From an uncultured Flavobacteriaceae bacterium (GTDB lineage: Bacteria > Bacteroidota > Bacteroidia > Flavobacteriales > Flavobacteriaceae), in assembly GCA_947494325.1 (NCBI GenBank), contig CANLUS010000003.1, forward strand, positions 310,001-374,000: DNA of 64,000 nucleotides. The letters run 5' to 3'. Position 1 is the first letter of the stretch; every line of letters starts with the position of its first letter. This document shows positions 25,015 through 33,476 of the stretch, one piece after another. A program made the position numbers and the translations under genes. Under the pieces are notes generated by a model, which made no database searches, was not told the DNA's origin, and worked only from the letters and a program-made list of their open reading frames with translations.

Positions 25015-25824
25015 ATGAAAACACTTACCCTTGGGAATTACTATGGAAAAAAGAAGCAAGAGCTTATTTTTGATAGCATGGTGTTGTCAGAATATGACTA
25101 TTTGATTTCTAGAACAGATTGGCATTATCACGAAAACCCTTATTTTATGTATCTCCTTGAAGGAGATTTATATGATGTGAATAAAAAAGGGAAAACAATC
25201 TGTCCGTCTGGAAGTTTCTTGCTCCATAATTGGCAGGAAGAACACTACAATGCAAAAGAGTCATTAAATGCTAGAGGTTTTCATATCGAATTTAAAAGGG
25301 TTTGGTTTGATCGAAATAAATTAGACGTGAATCTTTGGGAAGGGAGTCAGCTAATTGAAAACCCTCAATTACATCATTTATTGGCAAAACTGTATTTTGA
25401 ATTTAAATGCCAAGACGAATTTTCTAAAACAACAATCGAGCTATTGTTATATGAATTGTGCGAAAAACTTGACAATAAGAATAAAGCCATGTTCGCAAGT
25501 GAGCCTTCATGGATTGCGCCTCTGAAGGAGCTCTTACATGATGGAACGATGCCATTGAGTCTTGATTTTCTTTCTAAAGAATTAAAGGTACATCCAGTGT
25601 ATTTATCAAGATCAATTCCGAAATATTTAGGAACGACATTAGGAGATTATATGCGACAGCAAAAAATAAAAAAAGCACTGAACTATATGTTAAATCCAAA
25701 GTTATCGCTGACCGAAATTACATACGCCTGTGGATTTTCTGATCAAAGTCATTTTACAAAAACTTTTAAGTTGTATTTTAACAAGACACCAAAAGGCTAT
25801 AGAAAGGAAATATTAGGAGGTTAA
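25015..25824 (+). CDS. AraC family transcriptional regulator
   Basis: 269 aa. N-terminal cupin-like sensor domain (HYHENPYFMYLLEGDLYDVNK, CPSGSFLLHNWQEEH) and a C-terminal AraC double-HTH domain (LSLDFLSKELKVHPVYLSRSIPKYLGTTLGDYM, then LSLTEITYACGFSDQSHFTKTFKLYFNKTPKGYRK). It probably senses a small metabolite and controls the serine hydrolase 60 bases downstream, which is read the same way but has its own -7 box. The ligand is unknown. Confidence 0.88.
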   Translation: MKTLTLGNYYGKKKQELIFDSMVLSEYDYLISRTDWHYHENPYFMYLLEGDLYDVNKKGKTICPSGSFLLHNWQEEHYNAKESLNARGFHIEFKRVWFDRNKLDVNLWEGSQLIENPQLHHLLAKLYFEFKCQDEFSKTTIELLLYELCEKLDNKNKAMFASEPSWIAPLKELLHDGTMPLSLDFLSKELKVHPVYLSRSIPKYLGTTLGDYMRQQKIKKALNYMLNPKLSLTEITYACGFSDQSHFTKTFKLYFNKTPKGYRKEILGG

Positions 25825-25855
25825 TATCATACTATTTTCATGTATTTTACCACAT

Positions 25856-25863
25856 TATCTTTG
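25856..25863 (+). promoter_or_regulatory. -7 box TATCTTTG of the serine hydrolase gene
   Basis: Perfect TAnnTTTG ending 21 bases before ATG 25885. It lies inside the longer in-frame reading from ATG 25840, supporting the downstream start. Confidence 0.5.
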
Positions 25864-25884
25864 AAAAAAATTAAAACAATATTT

Positions 25885-26961
25885 ATGAGCAAATGTACTA
25901 TTCTAATGTGCTTTTTATTGGTAGGCCATCTAGTGACTGCCCAGTTGAATTTTTCGAAGGTAAATAGCCTAAATAATGTGCTTCTTAAAAAAATGGACAG
26001 CACGGTAAATGCGGGGACTTATGAAAAAATCACCAGTATTTTAATCGCAAAAGATGGCGATGTACTGTTTGAAAGGTACTATAATGGCAAAGATATGAAT
26101 GCTAAACACAATACGCGTTCTGCTACCAAGACCATGGCGACATTACTTACGGGGATCGCTATCAAAAAAGGTTTTATACAATCTGAAAAAGACAAGATTT
26201 TCAGCTATTTAAAGCGAACCTTGCCTTTGCATAATCCCGATAAGAGAAAATTAGAGATTTCAATAGAAGACTTGCTAACCATGAGTTCTATCTTAGAATG
26301 TGATGATAATAATAGTTTTTCAAGAGGGAATGAAGAAAGAATGTATCTGATAGAAGATTGGACAAAATTCTTTGTAAACTTACCCATACGTTCTTACACT
26401 TTTAACCCTAAACCTCAAGAGTTGCCGTACGGACGTTCATTTAGTTATTGTTCGGCAGGAGCAGCTACCATGGCGGAAGTTGTTGAGAGCGCCGTAAAAA
26501 TGAAAGTAGACGCTTTTGCCAAAAAGGAATTATTGAAGCCATTGGGGATTCGTGACTACAAATTAGATTATACTCCAAACAATATTCTAAATACTGCTGG
26601 AGGAAGTGAATATAGAAGTAGAGATTTCTTAAAGCTCATACAGTTGTGCCTGAATAAAGGGAAATGGAATGGAAAACAGCTTATACCGGCATCTTGGATA
26701 GCCAAAGCAACGACACCAAAGGTTGAGGCTTTTGAAGGAATGAAATATGGCTATTTATTTTGGTTGGTAGATTTCGGAGAACAAAAGAAAGTATCAACAT
26801 TTGCCATGGCTGGGAATGGAGGAAATAAAGTAATTGCATGTCCGGAGTTAGGATTAACAGTGGTAATGACAGCAACTAACTATAATAACGGTCGGGCGCA
26901 CCGTTATACGAATGAACTCATGAATAAATTTATTGTTCCGGCCGTGTTAAAAATGGATTAG
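25885..26961 (+). CDS. Exported serine hydrolase, beta-lactamase/PBP4* family
   Basis: About 358 aa from ATG 25885, which gives a clean signal peptide (MSKCTILMCFLLVGHLVTAQ); ATG 25840 would add 15 residues before it and contains the promoter box. Catalytic SxxK is SATK (residues ~79-82), the YxS element is SYCSAG, and a C-terminal GNGGNK replaces the classical KTG. These serine hydrolases of the beta-lactamase fold act as periplasmic peptidases or esterases, rarely as true antibiotic resistance enzymes. The gene follows an AraC regulator and ends at a convergent terminator. Confidence 0.85.
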   Translation: MSKCTILMCFLLVGHLVTAQLNFSKVNSLNNVLLKKMDSTVNAGTYEKITSILIAKDGDVLFERYYNGKDMNAKHNTRSATKTMATLLTGIAIKKGFIQSEKDKIFSYLKRTLPLHNPDKRKLEISIEDLLTMSSILECDDNNSFSRGNEERMYLIEDWTKFFVNLPIRSYTFNPKPQELPYGRSFSYCSAGAATMAEVVESAVKMKVDAFAKKELLKPLGIRDYKLDYTPNNILNTAGGSEYRSRDFLKLIQLCLNKGKWNGKQLIPASWIAKATTPKVEAFEGMKYGYLFWLVDFGEQKKVSTFAMAGNGGNKVIACPELGLTVVMTATNYNNGRAHRYTNELMNKFIVPAVLKMD

Positions 26962-26973
26962 TCTTTTTAATTC

Positions 26974-27015
26974 AAAAAAAGTACTGGTGATCCATGTTGT
27001 GGATCACTAGTACTT
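26974..27015 (-). terminator. Terminator between convergent genes, T-run on the minus strand
   Basis: 16-bp stem with one G-T pair, AAGTACTGGTGATCCA (26979-26994) and TGGATCACTAGTACTT (27000-27015), loop TGTTG. On the minus strand seven T follow (26980-26974), so it mainly ends the SPW-YHS-NTF2 unit; it may also stop plus-strand readers. Confidence 0.8.
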
Positions 27016-27037
27016 AAAATTACTAAAATGGAAATTT

Positions 27038-27394
27038 TTATATCGCCACGACATCGGGTTTGTGCAAACTAACTACTGAAAGAACGGCAGCGCCATTGAT
27101 CCAGTAATAGTACGCATCTATACCTTCAAATGAAAAAATGAACGGAGCTAAAATAAAAACGATTGCCACCACGAAGTCAACAATTAAATGCATTTTATAA
27201 GAAATTACTCGAAATGCCCCTAAATGGTGATCTGTTAATAAAGTCAAAAGAAAAGCAGCAATACCCGTAGCTACTGATAATTGTAATGCGATAGGATTAG
27301 AACTTCCTAAGCCAAGGACAAAAGGCAATACTATTAATGCAATGGCAACTGGATAATCTAAAAAGGCATGTATTCTTTTTGTTATAAATTTCAT
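27038..27394 (-). CDS. Four-helix membrane protein with SPW-like repeats
   Basis: 118 aa with four hydrophobic helices arranged as two similar halves: HAFLDYPVAIALIVLPFVLGL and MHLIVDFVVAIVFILAPFIFSF each follow a His and precede a second helix. This two-fold pattern recalls the SPW repeat family, although the exact S-P-W triplet is absent. Function is unknown. It is the last gene of a minus-strand group with YHS and NTF2-like genes and ends before a strong terminator. Confidence 0.6.
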   Translation of the reverse strand: MKFITKRIHAFLDYPVAIALIVLPFVLGLGSSNPIALQLSVATGIAAFLLTLLTDHHLGAFRVISYKMHLIVDFVVAIVFILAPFIFSFEGIDAYYYWINGAAVLSVVSLHKPDVVAI

Positions 27395-27421
27395 AATATT
27401 CTGTTTTTAAAAAACTGTTTG

Positions 27422-27892
27422 TTAGTTATGTGTTTTGCTAAGTTTACTCCAATTTTTATCAGCTATACCTTTTAGTTTCTTGTGATTGTTCTCGGCTAGC
27501 CATAACTGTTTTGCATCTAATTCAACATTGTTTAAATACAAATAGTACTTATCATTTTTTACGATAAATTTATTTGGATCTACTCTAAACTTGGCCCCAG
27601 CATATACCCCAAAAGCGCAGAAACCGCCATATTGAGGTAAGTATTTTGTTGGGTTGTTGTCAAATGTTGCTTTTTGTTTAGCTGAAGTGAAATAATAAAC
27701 AACTTTTTGATACTCTGATTTGAATGCTTTGTTCCCAATTTGCGCCAATCCAAGATCTAAATAAGATACAGCACTATATCCCGCCAAGGCAATATTACTG
27801 TTGTCGATATTAGTACTCATTTTGTTTTGAGCAATTATTGTGGTAGTGCTTATGAGCATAGCTATTACGAGTATTGATTTTAATATTTTCAT
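27422..27892 (-). CDS. Exported YHS-domain protein
   Basis: 156 aa. Signal peptide MKILKSILVIAMLISTTTIIAQ, then a YHS-type domain: ALAGYSAVSYLD, YYFTSAKQKATFDNNPTKYLPQYGGFCAFGVYAG. The Cys in GGFCAFG is the position often occupied by Cys or selenocysteine in this family; here it is Cys. YHS domains are linked to metal binding, but the role of the secreted Bacteroidetes version is not known. It lies 27 bases upstream of the SPW gene and 24 bases downstream of the NTF2-like gene, so the three form one unit. Confidence 0.85.
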   Translation of the reverse strand: MKILKSILVIAMLISTTTIIAQNKMSTNIDNSNIALAGYSAVSYLDLGLAQIGNKAFKSEYQKVVYYFTSAKQKATFDNNPTKYLPQYGGFCAFGVYAGAKFRVDPNKFIVKNDKYYLYLNNVELDAKQLWLAENNHKKLKGIADKNWSKLSKTHN

Positions 27893-27916
27893 GTCTTTAA
27901 ATTTTAATTTATGTTA

Positions 27917-28270
27917 TTAGGCTGCGTTGAAATATTCTTCTTTGGTAACTTTTCCGTCGGCATTCCAGGTTCTTTTAATGATTTCATGCCAAAGAATTTT
28001 GCTGCCATCTTTCATGTCAAAATCGAATGTGAATTCTGAGGCTGATTGATTACCATCAACAATAGAATTATGGTGTGTAATTCCGTTTACCTTAGCTATT
28101 GCTCCCGCAAAACCTTCCATTTTTGCGATCATTTCAGATTTTCCATGAGTTTTACTATCACCATAATCTGAAGTGTTGGCATCGTCAGCGAAAAATTCTT
28201 TTACTGCGTCTACAATAGCGCCTTGGGCGACTATAGCGTCCATTTTTTGTGTTTGTTCTTTAATATTCAT
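27917..28270 (-). CDS. NTF2/SnoaL-like small protein
   Basis: 117 aa, cytosolic. The cone-shaped NTF2/SnoaL fold is suggested by an N-terminal helix (KMDAIVAQGAIVDAVKEFFADDANTSDYG), a middle helix (SEMIAKMEGFAG) and C-terminal strands (SASEFTFDFDMKDGSKILWHEIIKRTWN). Such proteins are isomerases, hydrolases or simple binders. It is the first gene of the NTF2-YHS-SPW unit, and the tandem-HTH AraC regulator ends 73 bases upstream; a -7-like box (CATCTTTG) sits in that gap on the minus strand. Confidence 0.68.
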   Translation of the reverse strand: MNIKEQTQKMDAIVAQGAIVDAVKEFFADDANTSDYGDSKTHGKSEMIAKMEGFAGAIAKVNGITHHNSIVDGNQSASEFTFDFDMKDGSKILWHEIIKRTWNADGKVTKEEYFNAA

Positions 28271-28343
28271 CTTTTTAATTTTTAGTGATTAATACACTGC
28301 AAAGATGAAGTAGAAATAAAGTTCTATTAGTACAAAAAAAGGA

Positions 28344-29405
28344 CTAAGAATTGTACTTTTTTAATTTAAATTCGGTTGGGGTGGTACCTGAGTAATGTTT
28401 AAAGAATCGTGTAAAATGGTTTGGTTCTTCAAAACCTAGTCTTTGGGAAGTTGTAATCACAGATTCACCTTCTAGAAGCATTAATTTAGCAGTATTGATG
28501 AGTTCTAATCGTATAAGTTGCCCTAAAGAAATATTCATTTTAGACTGTACTCTTTTTGCTAATGTTTTTATGGATAAATTAAGCTTATCGGCATAGAACC
28601 CTAATGATCTTTCTTGTGTGTGATATTGTTTAAGAAGGAGCATAATATCTTGCGTAAAAAGATCTCTATTTTTAAAGTCGAAATTATCACGAAATTGTTT
28701 TGGCGTAGTTCCCGTTACATTTTTAAAAACTCGATTAAAATAGGCATCATCTTTATAACCCAGTTCGTAAGATATTTCTTGAATACTCTTATCAGTAAAG
28801 GCAATTTCCTTTTGCCCTTCTACAAGTTTTTTTGCACGGATCATATTCCTAACAGACAATCCGATTTTGTTTTTTATGAGCGTTTGGGCATTATAACCGC
28901 GCTGATTAATGAGCGCCACCAAATCTCTATTTGTTAATGAATTTGAATATTCTTTATCGATGATCTCTTTTGCGTCGAAAATGATTTGATACTCCTCTTT
29001 ATTTGCTTTGAATGGATTTTGCCAATACCATTGTTTTGAAGAGACATCTATGATCGTGGCAGAAGATTCTTCAAGCAACACTGATTCTGAAAGAAATTTT
29101 TTGCAATCGTCACATTCGGTTAAATCAATATATCCTAAAGAAATAAGATGTTTAAATAAAACACGAACTTCTGGGTTGTAAAATTTATTTTCATCAGCAA
29201 ACTCAATCTTTCTAACTATAAAATCATCACTGAGAAATTTGATATACTGTCCTTTTTCTAAAAATATTGCTTTCTCTTGCCAATCAAAGTAGTTTTTAAA
29301 ATCCACTTGAATGCTACCATTACCAGATAAAATATGAATAAGTGTATGACTTTCTATAAAGTATACTTTGTTAATTTCTGGAGAAAATTTTACTACTTTT
29401 TGCAT
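28344..29405 (-). CDS. Transcriptional regulator with two tandem AraC DNA-binding domains
   Basis: 353 aa. Residues 1-125 form a cupin-like sensor part with the motif ECDDCKK (98-103). Residues ~140-240 are a full AraC HTH domain ending in SIQEISYELGYKDDAYFNRVFKNV and TGTTPKQFRD. Residues ~250-348 are a second AraC domain ending in EPNHFTRFFKHYSGTTPTEFK. Normal AraC proteins have only one such domain, so this molecule could contact four half-sites. The two copies are clearly diverged. It probably controls the NTF2-YHS-SPW unit downstream; the ligand is unknown. Confidence 0.85.
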   Translation of the reverse strand: MQKVVKFSPEINKVYFIESHTLIHILSGNGSIQVDFKNYFDWQEKAIFLEKGQYIKFLSDDFIVRKIEFADENKFYNPEVRVLFKHLISLGYIDLTECDDCKKFLSESVLLEESSATIIDVSSKQWYWQNPFKANKEEYQIIFDAKEIIDKEYSNSLTNRDLVALINQRGYNAQTLIKNKIGLSVRNMIRAKKLVEGQKEIAFTDKSIQEISYELGYKDDAYFNRVFKNVTGTTPKQFRDNFDFKNRDLFTQDIMLLLKQYHTQERSLGFYADKLNLSIKTLAKRVQSKMNISLGQLIRLELINTAKLMLLEGESVITTSQRLGFEEPNHFTRFFKHYSGTTPTEFKLKKYNS

Positions 29406-29521
29406 GACGCGTATTCTATGATAGCTCGAATAAGATTGCTTTTATAGCTGATTACTTTATATACTATTGGTGTTTGACGAATTTCGTTCAAAATTAATAA
29501 AAAGACAAGCTATAATGGTTC

Positions 29522-30748
29522 TTATTTTACAACATCCGTTTTTCTTCTTAAAGCATAAAAGGCTAATAACGTACTAATTAGCATCAATACACCGCCTAGT
29601 ACAAAAGGAGCGCCACCGAAAACGAATGGAGCTTCATTATGAGTAAAGTAATAAAAGATGCCAGTCATTACAGGAGGTCCAACAATAGCAGATGCGCTCA
29701 TCAGACTAGCCAAGGTACCTTGTATTTCACCTTGTTCGTTTGCGGGAACTTGAAGTGAAACAACAGCCTGCAGTGCTGGCCCAGCAATACCTCCTAGGCA
29801 GTAAGGTATTAGGAACACAAACATCATCCAACCTTCTGTTGCGAAGGCAAATAAAAACATACCAATGGCATACATGCCCATACCGATATAAATACTTTTT
29901 TCATTGCCTAAAATAGGGTTGACCCAACGTATAAGTACTCCTTGCACTAACCCAACCAACAATCCGATAGCCCCGAGAGAAATACCTACCATTTTTTCAT
30001 CCCAATTAAATTGATACATCGTAAAATAGCTCCAGTTACTTTGAACCGCATGCGAACCTGTGTATAGGATAAATATGGCCAAAACTAAGCCTATTAATGC
30101 TGGATATTTCTTTAAATGTAAGAAGCTACCTATCGGATTAGCTCTTTTTATATCGAAAGGTCTTCGATTTTCTTTGGTGAGAGATTCAGGTAATACAAAA
30201 TATCCGTAAAGGAAATTTAGCATACATAAGACTGCAGTCGCATAGAATGGCACTCTTGCTCCATATTGGCCGAGTAGTCCTCCAATGACTGGCCCAATGA
30301 TAAATCCTAATCCAAAAGCTGCACCGATCATTCCGAAGTTTTTCGCTCTGTTTTCTGGGGTACTAATATCGGCAATATAAGCTGATGCCGTAGTAATACT
30401 AGCGCCGGTAACTCCCGCAATAATTCGTCCTATAAATAACCATGTAATCGTAGGAGCAAAGGCGAGTAAAATATAATCTAACGAAAAGGCGAAAAGCGAT
30501 ACCAGAATTATGGGTCGTCGACCATATTTGTCACTTAAATTTCCAATTAATGGAGCACAAATGAATTGTACGATAGCATAAGCAAAAGTTAACCAACCAC
30601 CAATTTTTGCAGCTTCGCTAATATCTCCATCAATTAATTGTTCAATTAATGTAGGGATAACTGGAATTATGATTCCCCATCCAATGACATCAAGAAGCAT
30701 GGTAATGAAAATAAAGCCCATGGCTGCTTGTTTTTTATCTTTTTTCAT
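29522..30748 (-). CDS. TCR/Tet family MFS efflux transporter
   Basis: 408 aa, 12 predicted membrane segments. The MFS motif A is [14 protein letters not shown] and the antiporter motif C is [16 protein letters not shown], the pattern of tetracycline-type drug:H+ antiporters (TetA family). Chromosomal homologues are common in Bacteroidetes and often do not give tetracycline resistance, so the substrate is uncertain. It stands alone, with no TetR neighbour, between the tandem AraC gene and a DUF6090 gene. Confidence 0.85.
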   Translation of the reverse strand: MKKDKKQAAMGFIFITMLLDVIGWGIIIPVIPTLIEQLIDGDISEAAKIGGWLTFAYAIVQFICAPLIGNLSDKYGRRPIILVSLFAFSLDYILLAFAPTITWLFIGRIIAGVTGASITTASAYIADISTPENRAKNFGMIGAAFGLGFIIGPVIGGLLGQYGARVPFYATAVLCMLNFLYGYFVLPESLTKENRRPFDIKRANPIGSFLHLKKYPALIGLVLAIFILYTGSHAVQSNWSYFTMYQFNWDEKMVGISLGAIGLLVGLVQGVLIRWVNPILGNEKSIYIGMGMYAIGMFLFAFATEGWMMFVFLIPYCLGGIAGPALQAVVSLQVPANEQGEIQGTLASLMSASAIVGPPVMTGIFYYFTHNEAPFVFGGAPFVLGGVLMLISTLLAFYALRRKTDVVK

Positions 30749-30832
30749 AGTTGGGGTGAAGTGAATTGCAAATAAATGAAAAAAAAATACAGTTAAGTAG
30801 GATTAAGTGGAGTTTTTAATTTCCTTCCAAAA

Positions 30833-31603
30833 TTAATTCTTCAATTCATTTTCTATCAATCGAATAAGGGTATTCATATCCTCTTCGAAACGCGGATAAT
30901 TTTTGTCATGTAACTGAATAGCTACAGCGATATAATTTAATAGTATGTTCTCTAATTGTTTAGATTGAAATAAGGACTTATTTGTCAATTTTCTTTTGGA
31001 ATTCCGAATACCTAGATCTTCTGAAAAAGAAATTTCGTCAAATAGAACTCTTAATGATCCAAATTCTTCAACATAATCAATCATCTTGTTCAATGATTTA
31101 TTAACAGCTAATTCTTGATCTTTTAGCGTAGTTATTTTACTTTCCCAAGATCTTAATACACTACGAATACTATCATTTTGAAGATCTTTTAGGCCACCAG
31201 AAGAAATAAATTCATTGAATGCACCATTTTCATAGTCTATACTTATTGCGCGAGATATTGGCATAAGTAAAAGTTCTGCTAGTTCATTCTCATCCATTGA
31301 GGCAATTGCAGAATCAGCATCCATGAGATTTATCAACATGCGATTATTTTCTATAATTGTTCCTAAATCTTCTCTTTCATTCAGTAAAATTGCAAGGTTA
31401 CTCTCAGTTTCTCCTTTTATAAGACTCAAATAATCTTGCTGCTTTTTGTAAACATCTGAGTTTTCTTTTTTGTTATTCAAGTACAACGCAATTAAAATAC
31501 CTATAACCACAAGAATAATTTCTCCAATTGCATAGAAGAAATATTTACCAAATTTGGTTTCAGTGATTGCTTGTTGTCTTATTTTTCTAAAAAACTTGAT
31601 CAT
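30833..31603 (-). CDS. DUF6090 family membrane-anchored protein
   Basis: 256 aa. The N-terminal block MIKFFRKIRQQAI-TETKFGKYFFYAIGEI followed by one membrane helix (ILVVIGILIALYLNN) is the hallmark of the DUF6090 family, which is abundant in Flavobacteriia. The rest is a helical, charged domain, probably outside the cytoplasm. No function is known. It is monocistronic as far as can be seen. Confidence 0.78.
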   Translation of the reverse strand: MIKFFRKIRQQAITETKFGKYFFYAIGEIILVVIGILIALYLNNKKENSDVYKKQQDYLSLIKGETESNLAILLNEREDLGTIIENNRMLINLMDADSAIASMDENELAELLLMPISRAISIDYENGAFNEFISSGGLKDLQNDSIRSVLRSWESKITTLKDQELAVNKSLNKMIDYVEEFGSLRVLFDEISFSEDLGIRNSKRKLTNKSLFQSKQLENILLNYIAVAIQLHDKNYPRFEEDMNTLIRLIENELKN

Positions 31604-31717
31604 TAATTTTGCAAGAATGAAATTTTGGAAGCAAAGCTATTCTAACACAAATTGCCTAGAGCGAAGATCGCCGAAAATTACGGAATAAACAAACCTGACA
31701 GGAGAGATAATAAAACG

Positions 31718-32272
31718 CTATTTGTTATTTTCCCAGTTGTTCTTAGATCTAATTCGTTTATATAATTTGATGCCAAGCATCAAAAGTATTGAAATTCCAA
31801 GCAACCCGACCACTCCATAAATCCAGTTGACCGTGCTTTTTAGTACCACTAAGAAAACGATCGAAAATAAAATAATTGTGGCTACTTCATTCCAAATACG
31901 AAGTTTATTTGAAGAATATTTTACAACATCATTCTGCAATTGATTATAAATTCGATGACATGCCAAGTGATATAAGTATAAGAGTCCAACGAATCCTAAT
32001 TTTATATGCATCCATGGCATATCTAAATAAGAAGGATTTTGGTAAAGCATCCAAAAGGCAAAAATACTTGCTAATACAGCAGAGGGCCATGTAATAATAA
32101 ACCACAGGCGTTTACTCATGAGTTTATATTGTGTTTGTAAAATGAGTCGTTCCGAAGATGTTTTTTCTTCGGCTTCTACATGGTAAATAAAAAGGCGAAC
32201 GATGTAGAATAAACCTGCAAACCAAGTAATTACAAAAATAAGGTGTAAAGCTTTGAGGTTTAGAAAGTCCAT
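31718..32272 (-). CDS. hemJ: HemJ-type protoporphyrinogen IX oxidase (CopD/UPF0093-like)
   Basis: 184 aa with about four or five membrane helices. It has the HemJ N-terminal block ALHLIFVITWFAGLFYIVRLFIYH (conserved His ~10), a helix with MPWMHIKLGFVG and a second His region LYHLACHRIYN. HemJ oxidises protoporphyrinogen IX to protoporphyrin IX in the membrane when HemG and HemY are absent. The placement 1 base after the ferrochelatase gene, the next enzyme in the pathway, strongly supports this over a copper-transport role. No hemG or hemY occurs in the window. Confidence 0.85.
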   Translation of the reverse strand: MDFLNLKALHLIFVITWFAGLFYIVRLFIYHVEAEEKTSSERLILQTQYKLMSKRLWFIITWPSAVLASIFAFWMLYQNPSYLDMPWMHIKLGFVGLLYLYHLACHRIYNQLQNDVVKYSSNKLRIWNEVATIILFSIVFLVVLKSTVNWIYGVVGLLGISILLMLGIKLYKRIRSKNNWENNK

Positions 32273-32273
32273 C

Positions 32274-33305
32274 TTATATCAACACTGTTTTTTCTTGCCA
32301 TTCTTCAATCCATTGAACCACAGTATCTACCCAATCATCATTGTCATTCATGCAAGGAATATGTTTGTAAGATTCACCCCCTGCGTTTAAGAATTCCTCT
32401 TTTCCTTCCATGGCAATTTCTTCTAATGTTTCTAGACAATCAGAAACGAAGGCCGGTGTAACCACTGCGAGTTTCTTTTTCCCCTCTCCCGGAAATTTTT
32501 CTAATTCGAAATCTGTGTAGGGTTTAAGCCAAGGGTCTTTTAACAATCGAGATTGAAATGAATTACTATAGGTTCCCTCTTTCAATTCTAATTGCTCGAC
32601 AATCAAACGTGTTGTTTCAAAACATTGATGTCTATAACACGTGCGATGCGCTTTAGACGCCGTATTACAGCAACTGCCATCAATTTTACAATGTGATTTT
32701 GTGGTATCAGATTTTAAGATATGTCTTTCAGGAATACCGTGATAAGAAAACAATACATGATCATAGTCAAATCCATCTAAATGATGTCTAATATTGTCAC
32801 TCATGGCTTTGATATAGGCTTCATTATTATAGAATACAGGAAGCGTATTTATTTTCATATTTGGGAAGTCATCTCGATTTACTTCTTTCGCTTTTTCAAC
32901 AACGGTTTCGTAAGAAGACATTGCGTAATGAGGATATAAAGGGATTAATAAAATTTCTTCAACACCCTGATCATGGAGTTCTTGAATTCCTTTTTTAATA
33001 CTCATTGAACCATAGCGCATTCCAAGTGCCACAGGAATATGCAATTTTTCGGCTACTTTTTTTGTAAAACGTTCTGAAATCACCACTAATGGTGAGCCTT
33101 CTTTCCACCATATTTTCTTGTAAGCTTTTGCAGATTTTTTAGGTCTTGTATTTAAGATAATTCCTTTTATAAGCAAATAGCGTTTCCAATAGGCAATGTC
33201 AATGACACGCTCATCCATTAAAAATTCATCTAAATACTTACGCACATCTTTTGTCTTTGTGCTATCCGGTGATCCTAAATTTACGAGTAATATTCCTTTT
33301 TTCAT
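32274..33305 (-). CDS. hemH: Ferrochelatase
   Basis: 343 aa. Catalytic His189 in FSYHGIPERH and the C-terminal acid block TPAFVSDCLETLEEI. It inserts Fe2+ into protoporphyrin IX. Between these lies a Cys-rich segment with Cys at 206, 212, 213, 223 and 228 (ending CYRHQC), which is absent from E. coli HemH and resembles the internal cluster region of ferrochelatases that bind a [2Fe-2S] centre; cluster binding is inferred. It has a perfect -7 box 18 bases upstream of ATG 33305 and overlaps hemJ closely, forming a hemH-hemJ operon. Confidence 0.94.
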   Translation of the reverse strand: MKKGILLVNLGSPDSTKTKDVRKYLDEFLMDERVIDIAYWKRYLLIKGIILNTRPKKSAKAYKKIWWKEGSPLVVISERFTKKVAEKLHIPVALGMRYGSMSIKKGIQELHDQGVEEILLIPLYPHYAMSSYETVVEKAKEVNRDDFPNMKINTLPVFYNNEAYIKAMSDNIRHHLDGFDYDHVLFSYHGIPERHILKSDTTKSHCKIDGSCCNTASKAHRTCYRHQCFETTRLIVEQLELKEGTYSNSFQSRLLKDPWLKPYTDFELEKFPGEGKKKLAVVTPAFVSDCLETLEEIAMEGKEEFLNAGGESYKHIPCMNDNDDWVDTVVQWIEEWQEKTVLI

Positions 33306-33323
33306 GTAAAAAATAATGTGCTA

Positions 33324-33331
33324 CAAAAATA
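33324..33331 (-). promoter_or_regulatory. -7 box TATTTTTG of hemH-hemJ
   Basis: Perfect TAnnTTTG on the minus strand, 18 bases before the hemH ATG. No TTTG is evident at -33. Confidence 0.5.
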
Positions 33332-33476
33332 CGATTATTCATGAATTAAAATACCATAAAAAATGGTGTTCCTTAAAAAAAAGATAGTTTTACGAATTCA
33401 TACTAGGTATTTACTCATTTGAGGTGTTCTATTAGTGAAGAAATAAATATATTTACTCAATATCTAATAAGATTTT

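Noticed and set aside
30833-31603. DUF6090 gene as part of a secretion or toxin system
   Set aside because: No neighbour supports this; it is a common stand-alone flavobacterial family of unknown role.
33353-33367. ACCAT-N5-ATGGT hairpin between hemH and the TraB gene
   Set aside because: Five-base arms only, with no link to a promoter or T-run.
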